From an uncultured Prochlorococcus sp. (GTDB lineage Bacteria; Cyanobacteriota; Cyanobacteriia; PCC-6307; Cyanobiaceae): a stretch of 61,988 bases of DNA. Positions 33,143-41,653 of the stretch are shown piece after piece. The stretch spans positions 1 through 61,988 of the forward strand of contig CACGNA010000004.1 in NCBI GenBank assembly GCA_902574425.1, in the 5' to 3' direction. Under the pieces are notes generated by a model, which was not told the origin of the DNA, ran no database searches, and saw nothing but the letters and a program-made list of their open reading frames with translations. How positions within the stretch are numbered: the stretch's first letter is position 1; each line of letters opens with the position of its first letter. The translations under genes and the position numbers were made by a program.

Positions 33143-33177
33143 AAGGGTTTACTCAAAAAGAGTAAGCCCTTTTTTAT
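33143..33177. terminator. Bidirectional terminator between 5S rRNA and mutM
   Basis: Stem AAGGGTTTACTC, loop AAAAA, GAGTAAGCCCTT, with one G-T wobble, followed by T6 on the plus strand and by an A/T-rich run on the other. It ends the rRNA operon and, read the other way, the convergent mutM transcript. Confidence 0.85.
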
Positions 33178-34055
33178 TTTTGACAATTTGGACACCAATG
33201 GGTACTTCTTCCAGCAATTTTTTGCTTTTCAATTAAATTTCCACATTTGCGACATTCTTTACCAGTTTTCCTATAGACATTTGTCTGTAAACCAAAATTT
33301 CCATTCTCTCCCTCTAAGTCTCTAAAATCACTAAATGTGGTGCCCCCAGAACCTATACTTTTTTTTAATACATTAACAATTGATTCTTTGAGATTAATTA
33401 ACTCATTCTTCTTTATTGTTTTACCTTCCCTAAAAGGTGAGATGCCAGCCAAATATAAACTTTCATCAGCATAAATATTTCCTATACCTGCCACTATTGT
33501 TTGATCTAATAAGATAGCTTTTATAGATTTTGTTCTTTTGGAAATAACTTTCTTCAGATAATTAGCATGAAATTCCTTAGAAAATGGTTCTGGTCCTAGA
33601 GAACCTAATCCTTTGATTATTTTTTTAGGCGATAACCCTTCCTTAACCCACCACATTTGACCAAAACTTCTTACATCAATGTACCTAAGCTCATTATTTT
33701 GTTTATCGAAAACTCTTATTCTTGTATGTTTACAAGGCTGAGTAGAGTTATTAATAAATTTGAAATATCCAGTCATTCTTAGATGAACTACAAGAAATCC
33801 GTTGTTTTTAGAGGATTTTTCGAGATTAAATTGAATATTCTCATTTTCAATTTTTTTTAGTTCAGCTATTAAATATTTTCCTCTTCTATCCCATTTGTAT
33901 ACAAGTGAGTTCTGAAGTCCATTAATAAATTCTTCCTTATTATTAGGGAAAGCCACAGTTGAATCCCTACAGACTTCTACTTTTTTAATAATAAAGTTAT
34001 TAAGCTTTTGCTCTAAACCTCTGCGAACTGTTTCTACTTCAGGTAGCTCAGGCAA
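33174..34055 (-). CDS. mutM: Formamidopyrimidine-DNA glycosylase (MutM/Fpg)
   Basis: 293 aa. N-terminal '[15 protein letters not shown]' (Pro2 nucleophile, Glu3), '[10 protein letters not shown]', the helix-two-turn-helix '[18 protein letters not shown]' and the C-terminal zinc finger C-x2-C...C-x2-C ('[11 protein letters not shown]', 'HWCPNCQK'). It removes 8-oxoguanine and nicks the abasic site. Starts 4 bp after psaE on the same strand. Confidence 0.97.
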   Translation of the reverse strand: MPELPEVETVRRGLEQKLNNFIIKKVEVCRDSTVAFPNNKEEFINGLQNSLVYKWDRRGKYLIAELKKIENENIQFNLEKSSKNNGFLVVHLRMTGYFKFINNSTQPCKHTRIRVFDKQNNELRYIDVRSFGQMWWVKEGLSPKKIIKGLGSLGPEPFSKEFHANYLKKVISKRTKSIKAILLDQTIVAGIGNIYADESLYLAGISPFREGKTIKKNELINLKESIVNVLKKSIGSGGTTFSDFRDLEGENGNFGLQTNVYRKTGKECRKCGNLIEKQKIAGRSTHWCPNCQK

Positions 34056-34059
34056 TTAT

Positions 34060-34269
34060 TTAAGCTTTTTCTAATTCACTTTCAGCAAAATTATTTGTAT
34101 TCGCTCCACCTTCTGTACCGCTAATCCCATTGTAATTTACTTTATCAAATCTAACGACACAATTATATTTAATACCTGATGTATCAACTGAAGCAACTTT
34201 GCCTATCTCATTGTACCAATATGATTCTGGTCTTTTTACTCGTACGAGATCTCCTCTTGAAATTGCCAT
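34060..34269 (-). CDS. psaE: Photosystem I reaction centre subunit IV (PsaE)
   Basis: 69 aa SH3-fold subunit: '[20 protein letters not shown]', '[20 protein letters not shown]' and '[20 protein letters not shown]'. It sits on the stromal face of PSI, helps ferredoxin docking and cyclic electron flow. 4 bp upstream of mutM; psaE-mutM linkage is a marine picocyanobacterial arrangement. Confidence 0.97.
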   Translation of the reverse strand: MAISRGDLVRVKRPESYWYNEIGKVASVDTSGIKYNCVVRFDKVNYNGISGTEGGANTNNFAESELEKA

Positions 34270-34349
34270 TACTTTTTATTTAACTTTTTAAACAATAACC
34301 CATCATTAATAGTCTTAGACAAATTATTCACACATATTAATTAAAAGTG

Positions 34350-35129
34350 TTAACAAAAATCATTTATTAAATTTTTTTCGAATTCTTCTTTAGCAGGCTC
34401 CCCTCCCCTCCATTTTCTGCCTGGGATTCTGATATCTAATTCATTTTTATTGCAATTAATTGAAAGAATCAGGTTTTTATTGTCTTGATTTAGTACATTT
34501 AAAACTTTTCTCCCTTTAATCGTTTCATAAGATTTACTTTGAATAATTATTGGACCATAAACTTGTTTATCTAACTCAAGTAATTCATTATTTTTTTTAT
34601 TTTTTTTATTTTTAATTATTTGATAATTTTCTGAACTAATTGGATTGTTTTTGCTTATTAAGAGCTTTTCCCCAACTTCTATAGAATCTGGATTCTTGAG
34701 ATTATTAATTTCAACCAAATATCCTAAATTTAACTTGTATTTATTTGATATTTCTGTCAGATTTTCCCCTATTTGAACAATATGATAATTATTTATGAAA
34801 TCTGATTGTTGTTTAGAATTTTCAGTAGCTTCGGAGATAATAAGGTTTTGGCCAACATAGATGTAATTTTCATTTTTTAAATTATTCAATTTAATAATTA
34901 AATCTTTATTTATTGAATAGAACTTTGAAATACTTGAAATTGTATCTCCAATTTTTACGATATGAATTTTTCTTATTTCAGTTTTATCTTCAGAAATTGA
35001 TTCTTTTTTAGCAATATTCTCAATTGTATTATTTGCCGAATCAATCTTTTCTTCTGATTTTATCAATGAGTGATTAAAAAAATTAATAAGGATTGCAAAT
35101 ACTATAAATACTAATTTCATTAACTTCAC
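34350..35129 (-). CDS. Secreted LysM-repeat protein
   Basis: 259 aa. Signal peptide ('MKLMKLVFIVFAILINFFNH'). Two LysM domains at about 50-100 ('HIVKIGDTISSISKFYSINK', '...YIYVGQNLII') and 113-160 ('HIVQIGENLTEISNKYKLNL', '...SIEVGEKLLI'). A C-terminal part with two cysteines contains 'IPGRKWRGGEPAKEEFEKN'. LysM binds peptidoglycan, so a wall-associated role is likely; no hydrolase domain is seen. Confidence 0.85.
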   Translation of the reverse strand: MKLMKLVFIVFAILINFFNHSLIKSEEKIDSANNTIENIAKKESISEDKTEIRKIHIVKIGDTISSISKFYSINKDLIIKLNNLKNENYIYVGQNLIISEATENSKQQSDFINNYHIVQIGENLTEISNKYKLNLGYLVEINNLKNPDSIEVGEKLLISKNNPISSENYQIIKNKKNKKNNELLELDKQVYGPIIIQSKSYETIKGRKVLNVLNQDNKNLILSINCNKNELDIRIPGRKWRGGEPAKEEFEKNLINDFC

Positions 35130-35192
35130 TGTTTATTTAAAGATAATCTCTTAATTCAAAATCGCTAGGGTTTTGAAAACAAATTAAGTAAT

Positions 35193-36584
35193 TTAAATCT
35201 TAAAAATACACTTTAAAAAATTTTTTATTTTGTCGTACGGAGGATATCTAAGATTTAAATCAAATAAAAAACCTTTGAAAGTAATAGATTTTTGATTTGA
35301 AAAATTTCGAAAACCTTCATGTCCATGAAATTTACCAATCCCACTCTTCCCAACACCTCCAAAAGGTAAATTTGGAATAAGGACAGGTAACATAACATCA
35401 TTGATACAAATAGTTCCTGAGCTGGTTATTCTTGAAATGTGATCATGGATTTTTGTATTGCCTCCAAATAAGTAGATTGCCAATGGTTTTGATGTTTGAT
35501 TGATCTGTTTTAAAGCAGATTCTTTATCATTGATCCCAATTACTGGAAGTATTGAACTGAATAGTTCTTTTTGCAAAATATCTGTTTCATTTAATTTGGT
35601 TCTCAAAATTGTAGGAGATATTTTTGATTTTTTCTTACTAAAAGTCCCCCCATATAAAATTCTTTTTTCTTTTTTATATCTTTTGAGAATTTCTAAAGTC
35701 GATGAAAATTGGTTTTTTTCTAATTTAGATAAGTTTTCGGAAATCATTGGATTTTCTCCGTAAAAACTTACTATGCATTGCTTTAATTTTTCTATGAAAT
35801 TATTTTCAATTTCTTTATCTACAAAGATATGATTTGGAGCCATGCAGGATTGACCAGAATTAAAAAATTTTCCCCAAACAATTCTCTTCGCAGCAACTTC
35901 TAAATTTGCATTCTTGAAAATAATTACAGGATTTGTTCCGCTTAATTCAAGAGTTAATGGAGTTAAGTTTTTTGAAGCTAATTTCATAATAGATTTTCCT
36001 GTCTCAGTACTTCCTGTGAAAAATATATGGTCAAAGTTTTGTTCAATTAATTTTATGGATTGTTTATAGTCACCCTCTACTGTTAATAGGACATCTTTTT
36101 GGAAATATTTGGAAGTAAGCTTTTTAATAAGTTTTGAGGTTGAAGGACATTTCTCCGATGGTTTTATAACTGCAGTATTTCCTGCGGAGAAAATATTTAC
36201 CAATGGCTTTAAAACGTACAACAATGGATAATTATATGGACCAAGAATTAAAACACACCCAAGGGGTTCATAAATAACTTTGGAGGATGATGGAAATAGA
36301 TAAAAAGGTGTTGCAATCTTTTTTGGACGCATCCAAGAATTAAGTTTCTTTTTTATAAGTGAAATTTCTTCTTTAATTAAAAGGATTTCTGAAAGCCCCT
36401 CAATTTCAGATTTTCCTAGATCAATAAAAAGTGATTTTATTATCTCTTTTTTATTTTCATCCAACAGTTTAGAAACTATATTTATCTGTTTGATTCTCCA
36501 TTTTATATCTTCTGTTTTACCAGTAAGAACTGTATTCTTTAATTTATAGATATTTTCTAAATGAAATTTATCAGAAATTTTCAT
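35193..36584 (-). CDS. Aldehyde dehydrogenase (class 3 / fatty aldehyde type)
   Basis: 463 aa. Rossmann region 'AVIKPSEKCPSTSKLI', 'FTGSTETGKSIMKLAS', catalytic glutamate in 'LELSGTNPVII', catalytic cysteine in 'FNSGQSCMAPNHIFV', and 'LPFGGVGKSGIGKFHGHEGF' near the end. The absence of a long N-terminal extension and the K/I-rich C-terminal tail ('IKNFLKCIFKI') resemble ALDH3-type fatty aldehyde dehydrogenases, which would oxidise membrane-lipid-derived aldehydes. Confidence 0.9.
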   Translation of the reverse strand: MKISDKFHLENIYKLKNTVLTGKTEDIKWRIKQINIVSKLLDENKKEIIKSLFIDLGKSEIEGLSEILLIKEEISLIKKKLNSWMRPKKIATPFYLFPSSSKVIYEPLGCVLILGPYNYPLLYVLKPLVNIFSAGNTAVIKPSEKCPSTSKLIKKLTSKYFQKDVLLTVEGDYKQSIKLIEQNFDHIFFTGSTETGKSIMKLASKNLTPLTLELSGTNPVIIFKNANLEVAAKRIVWGKFFNSGQSCMAPNHIFVDKEIENNFIEKLKQCIVSFYGENPMISENLSKLEKNQFSSTLEILKRYKKEKRILYGGTFSKKKSKISPTILRTKLNETDILQKELFSSILPVIGINDKESALKQINQTSKPLAIYLFGGNTKIHDHISRITSSGTICINDVMLPVLIPNLPFGGVGKSGIGKFHGHEGFRNFSNQKSITFKGFLFDLNLRYPPYDKIKNFLKCIFKI

Positions 36585-36743
36585 TTTTTAATTCTATTAA
36601 TAGTATTAAATATATCAGAGGATAAATTGTAAATAGCAAAAGTTTTTTAAGCAATTAAGCTAAAGTGAATAATTTATAAGAAAGAATCAAATTAATTAAT
36701 ATTCCCTTTGAAAATTCTAATTTTTCCTAGTTAGTATATTTCT

Positions 36744-37634
36744 ATGAAGGGAAAATTTTCAATTAGATTGATATCTACAAGTGAAATATCAGAAGTTACA
36801 AATTGGGCAAGGTTAGAAGGATTTTCTCCTGGAATGGATGATGTATCAATTTATAGAAATACAGATAAACAAGGAGTATGGGTTGGATGCCTAAACAATA
36901 ATCCTATAGGTTCTATTGCGTGCATTAAATATAATTCCTCATATGGTTTTATAGGTTTATTTCTCGTAAAAAAAGAATTCCGAAATAATGGATATGGATT
37001 GAGATTATGGAAACATGCACTCGATTATTTAAAAAATGTTGATTGTATTGGCCTAGAGGCTGCTCCAGATAGATTGAATGATTATCAAAAGTGGGGTTTT
37101 AGAAAATCTTCAATTACAAATCGATGGAAATTAAATGGTTTTCAAGATTTACCATTTAGCAATTTCTATAAAGATCAATTACATTCTTTTAAAGTTGTAC
37201 CTGGGAATCAAATTTCCTCTGAAGTAGTCTTAACTTACGATGATCAGAGAGAACCTAGTCCCAGACCTCATTTTCTAAATGACTGGTTGAAAAATTCACA
37301 TGGCAATGTTAGCGCAATTGTCGATAATAATGGGATGTGCCATGGATTTGGCAGGATAAGACCGTGTGTCTTGGAGGATAATAACCAAGGCTGGAGAATA
37401 GGACCTCTTTTGGCGGATACTCCACCACTCGCTGAACTACTAATCAGAGAGTTGGTTGGTGATCTAGATTCCCAAATCTTATTGGACTGCTCTAATCTTA
37501 ATCCTTATGCAAATTTTCTTTTATCAAGTTTGGGATTTAAGGAAATATCAAAAACCTATAGAATGTATAAGGGTATTCAACCTCCTTGCCCAATGAATCA
37601 AGTATACGGACTTGCTTGCTTGGAACTAGGATAG
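36744..37634 (+). CDS. GNAT-family N-acetyltransferase, tandem-domain
   Basis: 296 aa. First GNAT domain (1-~140) has the acetyl-CoA motif 'FLVKKEFRNNGYGLRLW' (Q/R-x-x-G-x-G/A). The second half ('GFGRIRPCVLEDNNQGWRIG', 'IRELVGDLDSQILLDC', 'LLSSLGFKEISKTYRMYKG') is the C-terminal GNAT-like domain of the YitH/DUF1248 group. Substrate unknown. The long AT-rich spacer upstream ends at 36743. Confidence 0.85.
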   Translation: MKGKFSIRLISTSEISEVTNWARLEGFSPGMDDVSIYRNTDKQGVWVGCLNNNPIGSIACIKYNSSYGFIGLFLVKKEFRNNGYGLRLWKHALDYLKNVDCIGLEAAPDRLNDYQKWGFRKSSITNRWKLNGFQDLPFSNFYKDQLHSFKVVPGNQISSEVVLTYDDQREPSPRPHFLNDWLKNSHGNVSAIVDNNGMCHGFGRIRPCVLEDNNQGWRIGPLLADTPPLAELLIRELVGDLDSQILLDCSNLNPYANFLLSSLGFKEISKTYRMYKGIQPPCPMNQVYGLACLELG

Positions 37635-37707
37635 TTTCCTCTGAAATTCATCTTTTCGCCTTTTGGTTATTTAATAGTCTAAGAATGTAAGTTAGCTATC
37701 CATAAGT

Positions 37708-37959
37708 TTAAGTTTCAGAAGGTTTCAAAATCTTTTCTACAATATCGGCGTTAATTATAGTGATTTCTCCATTATCAATATTGGCTACTTGAAACAAGGT
37801 CCATGAATTTGGATTTCTAGCTCCTCCAATACAGGTAATAACTTGACCGACCCAATAATTATTCTTCTTCTCTTTAGTATCTTCGCAATTCCCTTGACTT
37901 TTAATTACTACATAATCGCCAGGTCTAACGAAAAGAAACTCAGAAGTTGCCGAGCTCAC
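37708..37959 (-). CDS. DUF3104-like small protein of marine picocyanobacteria
   Basis: 83 aa: 'FLFVRPGDYVVIKSQG', 'YWVGQVITCIGGARNP' and 'SLFQVANIDNG'-like 'TLFQVANIDNGEITIINADI'. I recognise the V-x-P-G-D...W-x-G-Q-V...G-G-A-R...Q-V-A-N-V-D-x-G pattern of DUF3104, a short beta-rich (SH3-like) family restricted to marine Synechococcus/Prochlorococcus. Function unknown. It begins the accessory stretch. Confidence 0.75.
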   Translation of the reverse strand: MSSATSEFLFVRPGDYVVIKSQGNCEDTKEKKNNYWVGQVITCIGGARNPNSWTLFQVANIDNGEITIINADIVEKILKPSET

Positions 37960-38168
37960 AATTGATGTACAAAATAGTATATGTGTACTATACTAAAATA
38001 TTAGTTTTGTTGTCGAACTTTGAATTGATTCCTAAACTAGAGGTAGTTTAGGAATGAAATGTAATCTACTGAAATTGCTATATTTTCAACATTATTGGGT
38101 TTAACTTTAGCTTTAACTGACGCTTAAATAGAAAGAAATATTCCTGGATAAGATTTTCAATTCATTTT

Positions 38169-38303
38169 TTAAATTATGTAAAATTTAAGTTGGTCTAATA
38201 TGTCGGCACGGTAAGAAATTAATTTTGTAAAAACTAAATATATCAATCCTCCCATTGCAATTCTTCCGTTGATTTTCTCCAACTGCTTTAGCTTTTCGAA
38301 CAA
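38169..38303 (-). pseudogene. HLIP-like reading frame without ATG (cryptic or decayed hli)
   Basis: Minus-strand frame of 44 codons from a TTG at 38303 to TAA at 38169. It contains 'LEKINGRIAMGGLIYLVF', close to the high-light-inducible chlorophyll-binding signature E-x-x-N-G-R-x-A-M-x-G. A stop codon lies two codons upstream of the TTG, and no ATG precedes the motif. After the helix the usual T-G-x-G end is missing and the frame runs into 'YRADILDQLKFYII'. Either a real gene using TTG or a decayed copy; I cannot decide from sequence alone. Confidence 0.5.
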
Positions 38304-38421
38304 AATTCTTTAGCGGCTAAATAAAATTTAGAAGGTATGGATAAAAAAAAAGTATTAATTACTTCAAAATCAAAAAAAGTTTTACAAATTATAAGTATTC
38401 TTTAAAAAAAACTAATTAGAT

Positions 38422-38559
38422 TCAAAGCCAAGCCTCTTTCATCTCAAGATAAAGTCTCTCGCTCTCAGCAGAATTAATTTTGCTTTCTATGTAAGATTGT
38501 TGCTGCTGTTGCTGCTGCTGCTGCGTTGAATTAGTATTAGGATTTTGAACTTCGTTCAT
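38422..38559 (-). CDS. Small glutamine-repeat peptide
   Basis: 45 aa from ATG 38559: 'MNEVQNPNTNST' then nine consecutive glutamines (mixed CAG/CAA codons), then an amphipathic helix 'YIESKINSAESERLYLEM' ending 'KEAWL'. Mixed codons suggest the tract is held at the protein level. No family recognised; no membrane segment. Codon repeat at 38493-38521. Confidence 0.6.
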   Translation of the reverse strand: MNEVQNPNTNSTQQQQQQQQQSYIESKINSAESERLYLEMKEAWL

Positions 38560-38674
38560 GAGACTATTGTTATTTGTGTTTATTCTCTCATATTCAAAGC
38601 TTTTTTTGTCAATTTAAATTCTTAAATTTTATTTAAATTTTATCTATCCTTAATTTTCCCGTATTTAGTAAAAG

Positions 38675-38776
38675 TTATTTTACTACTGTTGTTTTGGTGT
38701 AAAGGAATTTAACTTCCCAATATACAATTCCTAGGAAGATAGCACTTGCAAGAATAATTTCAGAAATAGCTAGCAT
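38675..38776 (-). CDS. Small single-span membrane peptide
   Basis: 33 aa, 'MLAISEIILASAIFLGIVYW' then 'EVKFLYTKTTVVK': one membrane helix with a basic tail. Size and form resemble photosystem or NDH small subunits, but no known one matches. Supported only by a clean ATG-to-stop frame with membrane-protein composition. Confidence 0.45.
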   Translation of the reverse strand: MLAISEIILASAIFLGIVYWEVKFLYTKTTVVK

Positions 38777-38923
38777 TTTATTTATACATACTAATTAAAT
38801 TTTGGTATCAATTTACACAGAATGCAATAGGTACTAATTACATTTAAAATTTTAAAAAATCTTACTTAATAAAATAACGCGTCGAAATAATATAAAATTT
38901 TAGAATAGATACTAATTTTATTT

Positions 38924-39358
38924 GTGGGGAATTTCATTAATACATCAATTCTTATACCTTTAATACCTCTTGTTACCTCTTTATTCGTTTTTGTTTTATT
39001 AGCAAGTTTTAACAGAACAGTTAACAGATTAACAAAACCAGTTACTGCACTTATTGCATTTTCTTTATTAAGTTCTGCTTTTATTAGCTCCCTTTATTTT
39101 TTCAAGAAAATAGAGGGGGAATTAGTTTTATCAAAATTTCTTAAGTATTTTGATAAAACAAATTTAGTGATGCATCTCAATTTGGTTAATGAAAAAATTA
39201 TAATTTTTTTCTCATTAATTATGACATTGGTAGTTGGCGTGTCTTTTTATAAATTACCGAGAAAAAAAGGTTATGTCTCATTGATGATTGGCCTTGGATT
39301 TATCTCTTCTTCGATAATGATATCAATATTGCTAATAGATTTTTCAGCACTAATCTAA
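38924..39358 (+). CDS. Membrane protein, weakly NDH-1 antiporter-subunit-like
   Basis: 144 aa starting at GTG (G-T-G at 38924; no ATG near). Four hydrophobic segments: 'ILIPLIPLVTSLFVFVLL', 'ALIAFSLLSSAFISSLYF', 'IIIFFSLIMTLVVGVSFY' and 'LMIGLGFISSSIMISILL'. The pattern recalls the N-terminal helices of NdhD/NdhF-type subunits, but the length is about a quarter of theirs and the conserved Glu/Lys residues are absent. It converges on the PTOX gene with a 4-bp overlap of the two stops, which may link it to plastoquinone chemistry (inference). Confidence 0.6.
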   Translation: MGNFINTSILIPLIPLVTSLFVFVLLASFNRTVNRLTKPVTALIAFSLLSSAFISSLYFFKKIEGELVLSKFLKYFDKTNLVMHLNLVNEKIIIFFSLIMTLVVGVSFYKLPRKKGYVSLMIGLGFISSSIMISILLIDFSALI

Positions 39359-39864
39359 ATAGAAGTGAGCATTGACAAAGCTTCATTAAGTTCTCGAACA
39401 TGATTTAATTCATCTTGAGCTATTTCTTTGATTTTTTGATCATTTGGATTATCTTTTAAATATTTGGAATAAGTTTTAAATGCATGTTCTTCTATTTTTA
39501 TGTTGACATCATAAGCATTGGCTGGAGATAAGAAATAATAAAAAACCATTATCCAGTAATAAACAAGCACAAGGTGTCTAGCAAAAAATCTATCAATCCA
39601 AAACCTATCTCCTCCTCTTTTCTCCATTTCCTTAAGATGCTCAGTTTCGTTAATAGCTTGATAAAAATGTTCTTTCATTAAAAACATTGTTTTATCATTT
39701 TTAATTCCTAGGGATTCTTTAAAATGCAGAACTGACAGAAATGCAAAATAAGGAGATCTAGCTATAACTTCTAAAACCCAGAATCTTTGTAGATTTCTAC
39801 TAGAGTAAAGGAAGTCTAAGAAGTTGACAGTATTATTTAAAATGAAAGAGTTTAGTTTCTTCAT
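39355..39864 (-). CDS. ptox: Plastoquinol terminal oxidase (PTOX, alternative oxidase family)
   Basis: 169 aa. All four di-iron motifs of the AOX family are visible: E32 in 'LEVIARSPYF', E73/H76 in 'NETEHLKEM', E125 in 'IEEHAFKTY' and E152/H155 in 'DELNHV'. The stretch 'RGGDRFWIDRFFARHLVLVY' plus 'FYYFLSPANAYD' matches plastid PTOX. It oxidises plastoquinol with oxygen, making water. In open-ocean high-light Prochlorococcus this is thought to act as an electron valve when PSI is iron-limited. It is shorter than plant PTOX because there is no transit peptide. Confidence 0.93.
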   Translation of the reverse strand: MKKLNSFILNNTVNFLDFLYSSRNLQRFWVLEVIARSPYFAFLSVLHFKESLGIKNDKTMFLMKEHFYQAINETEHLKEMEKRGGDRFWIDRFFARHLVLVYYWIMVFYYFLSPANAYDVNIKIEEHAFKTYSKYLKDNPNDQKIKEIAQDELNHVRELNEALSMLTSI

Positions 39865-40022
39865 TAATTTTGCTTTTCTTTAAGTATAATTACTTATTTT
39901 GATTTGGAGGTATATAGCTTTTAAGTAATTAACCAAAAATTAATATTTCTAATCAAAGAATTATTATCTACCATTGAAAAATTTTATTTTCATGCATTAA
40001 TTGGTTAGATAAAAACTTTAAT

Positions 40023-40163
40023 ATGACAACAACTGAAAAGATTGCGAATGCAAAAAAAAGGATTGATGAATTAGAAAAACTTATAAAATTTTGGAATGAT
40101 TCAGAACAGGATGAAACAAAAATAGCAAGTTTTCCAATCAGAATTGAAAATAAAGTTGCTTAA
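40023..40163 (+). CDS. Small coiled-coil hypothetical protein
   Basis: 46 aa, 'MTTTEKIANAKKRIDELEKL' with heptad-like spacing, then 'IKFWNDSEQDETKIASFPIR'. Soluble and charged. Real-looking start but no family recognised. Confidence 0.5.
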   Translation: MTTTEKIANAKKRIDELEKLIKFWNDSEQDETKIASFPIRIENKVA

Positions 40164-40312
40164 ATAATGATGTTTTAGGTTGATTACCTTTTATGAATTT
40201 TGAGTGATTTAATATCTTTAAGTATGCATATATTATTTTCTATATAAAAATAGAGCAATTAAACCTATTCTCAAAAATAGTAAGGAGGAAATAATCTAAA
40301 AGAAAAATCTAT

Positions 40313-40426
40313 ATGCAAACTGTTTCAAAAAATTATTTAGTTCCCATTAAATTTTTGCCCTGGATTTTTTGGGTGATTATATCTTTAGCGAGTATATATT
40401 TGTTTAAAACAGCCTGGGTAAGTTGA
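40313..40426 (+). CDS. Small single-span membrane peptide
   Basis: 37 aa, 'MQTVSKNYLVPIKFLPWIFW' then 'VIISLASIYLFKTAWVS'. One membrane helix. A possible ribosome binding site AAGGAGG lies 30 bp upstream, rather far, so the start may be weak. No family recognised. Confidence 0.45.
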   Translation: MQTVSKNYLVPIKFLPWIFWVIISLASIYLFKTAWVS

Positions 40427-40439
40427 ATATATATCGATC

Positions 40440-40748
40440 TTAACTTCTTCTTAGCCAATCAGGAGCACCTCCAAACCAGTCAGATATGTCATCTTCGTTT
40501 GGGTTGAAATGATTTTCTTTGTAGATTCCATCTATCCCAAATGATTGTAAAAGGGAATCAATTCCACTATCGGTTTTTCCAACATTCCTCCTAAAGCTGT
40601 TAGCTTTCTTTAGCCAAAGAGAAATTGTAGAATTGTGCTTAGCAAATTTCTCGACATATATTCTTTCTTCCAATGAAATTGATTTGTCATGTGCAATTCT
40701 TTTAATTATTCCCTGAATTTTTATTCTTTTTTGATTATTCAGAAGCAT
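40440..40748 (-). CDS. Conserved-looking hypothetical protein
   Basis: 102 aa, soluble. N-terminal helices ('IKIQGIIKRIAHDKSISLEE', 'RIYVEKFAKHN'), then a linker and a compact acidic C-terminus ending 'EDDISDWFGGAPDWLRRS'. The Trp-rich end looks conserved, but I cannot name the family. Convergent with the 37-aa gene, stops 14 bp apart. Confidence 0.65.
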   Translation of the reverse strand: MLLNNQKRIKIQGIIKRIAHDKSISLEERIYVEKFAKHNSTISLWLKKANSFRRNVGKTDSGIDSLLQSFGIDGIYKENHFNPNEDDISDWFGGAPDWLRRS

Positions 40749-41053
40749 TTTTAAATCAAATTCTTAATACTTTTATAGGAACGATGATTAAAAATATCTT
40801 GTCAATGTGAATTCCCACAAATTATTTATTTTAAAGGGTTTTCAGCAAGAAAAGTCTTAAGACACTAAAAAAAGGTATTGAAAGGTAATGCATGATACGT
40901 TGATTAATATATAAAACTTATATATTTTATGATTTAGATAAGAAAAGAAAATTTAATCAACTCCCAAAGACGTCTGAGCGAGTAATTAAAGCGAGCAAAT
41001 TGTTGCATTATAGTAAATATGTACTATTATTAGTACAAGCGTATTGTTAGGTT
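40749..41053. promoter_or_regulatory. Spacer with inverted repeat upstream of the 68-aa gene
   Basis: 305 bp without a gene, separating divergent transcripts. At 41020-41037 there is a perfect 7-bp inverted repeat TGTACTA-TTAT-TAGTACA, 17 bp ahead of the 68-aa gene start, so it could be an operator. It is not NtcA-type (the GTA...TAC spacing is 10, not 8). Confidence 0.4.
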
Positions 41054-41260
41054 ATGGAAGTGATTTCATCTTCTCCTTATGCCACTTTTAATTCAAAAGA
41101 GTGGAATTCTCTAATAAGTAAAAATGAAAAGTTTGAAAATACTCCAATAAAGATTCAAAAGAAATTTTATAGAACTTTTACCTTAAAAAAGATTGAAAAA
41201 GATGAACTTTTGCTAGAGAAGAATGAATTGCATCAACAAATGCAACTTGTATTCACATAG
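41054..41260 (+). CDS. Hypothetical protein
   Basis: 68 aa, Lys/Glu-rich and soluble; begins 'MEVISSSPYATFNSKEWNSL' and ends in a probable helix 'KDELLLEKNELHQQMQL'. No family recognised. It lies just after the inverted repeat and precedes the TTG-start gene at 41351. Confidence 0.55.
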   Translation: MEVISSSPYATFNSKEWNSLISKNEKFENTPIKIQKKFYRTFTLKKIEKDELLLEKNELHQQMQLVFT

Positions 41261-41350
41261 AAAAATTTCAACTAACAATCTTTTTATTGAATATTATTTT
41301 AAGAGATCCAATTTTTTGTTAGATTAGTATAAAGACAAGAAGGTTTTAAT

Positions 41351-41641
41351 TTGGCTGTAGATCGAGAACTTTTAAAAGAAGTTACCCAAGAACTTTGGAA
41401 TACTGTAAAAAAATTAAGACCAGAAATTGATCGGCAAACCCGACTTCAATTAGTCTTGAAGGCCTTATTGACTATTGGAGATTTGCCAGATCAAATGCAG
41501 GCTGCAATGGTAGTAGGTGTTTGTGCAGAAATGGACAAGAGTGATATTGATAATGTAGAAACTAATTCTCAAACAAAAGATTCAAGCGGAGTTGACACTT
41601 CTACAGGAAGAAAAGTAGTTAGAAGAAGTTCAGCTAAATAA
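41351..41641 (+). CDS. Conserved hypothetical protein
   Basis: 96 aa from a TTG start (sequence TTGGCTGTA) with a purine-rich site AAGAAGG ~9 bp upstream that supports it. Mostly helical: 'ELLKEVTQELWNTVKKLRPE', 'TRLQLVLKALLTIGDLPDQM', 'QAAMVVGVCAEMDKSDIDNV', then a Ser/Thr-rich basic tail. The well-ordered N-terminal 60 residues look like a conserved small protein family, but I cannot name it. Confidence 0.7.
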   Translation: MAVDRELLKEVTQELWNTVKKLRPEIDRQTRLQLVLKALLTIGDLPDQMQAAMVVGVCAEMDKSDIDNVETNSQTKDSSGVDTSTGRKVVRRSSAK

Positions 41642-41653
41642 ACTTTAAAACGA

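Noticed and set aside
38338-38405. 22-codon plus-strand frame beginning MDKKKVLITSKSK
   Set aside because: Too short, low-complexity lysine-rich, opposite the HLIP-like frame; no supporting signal.
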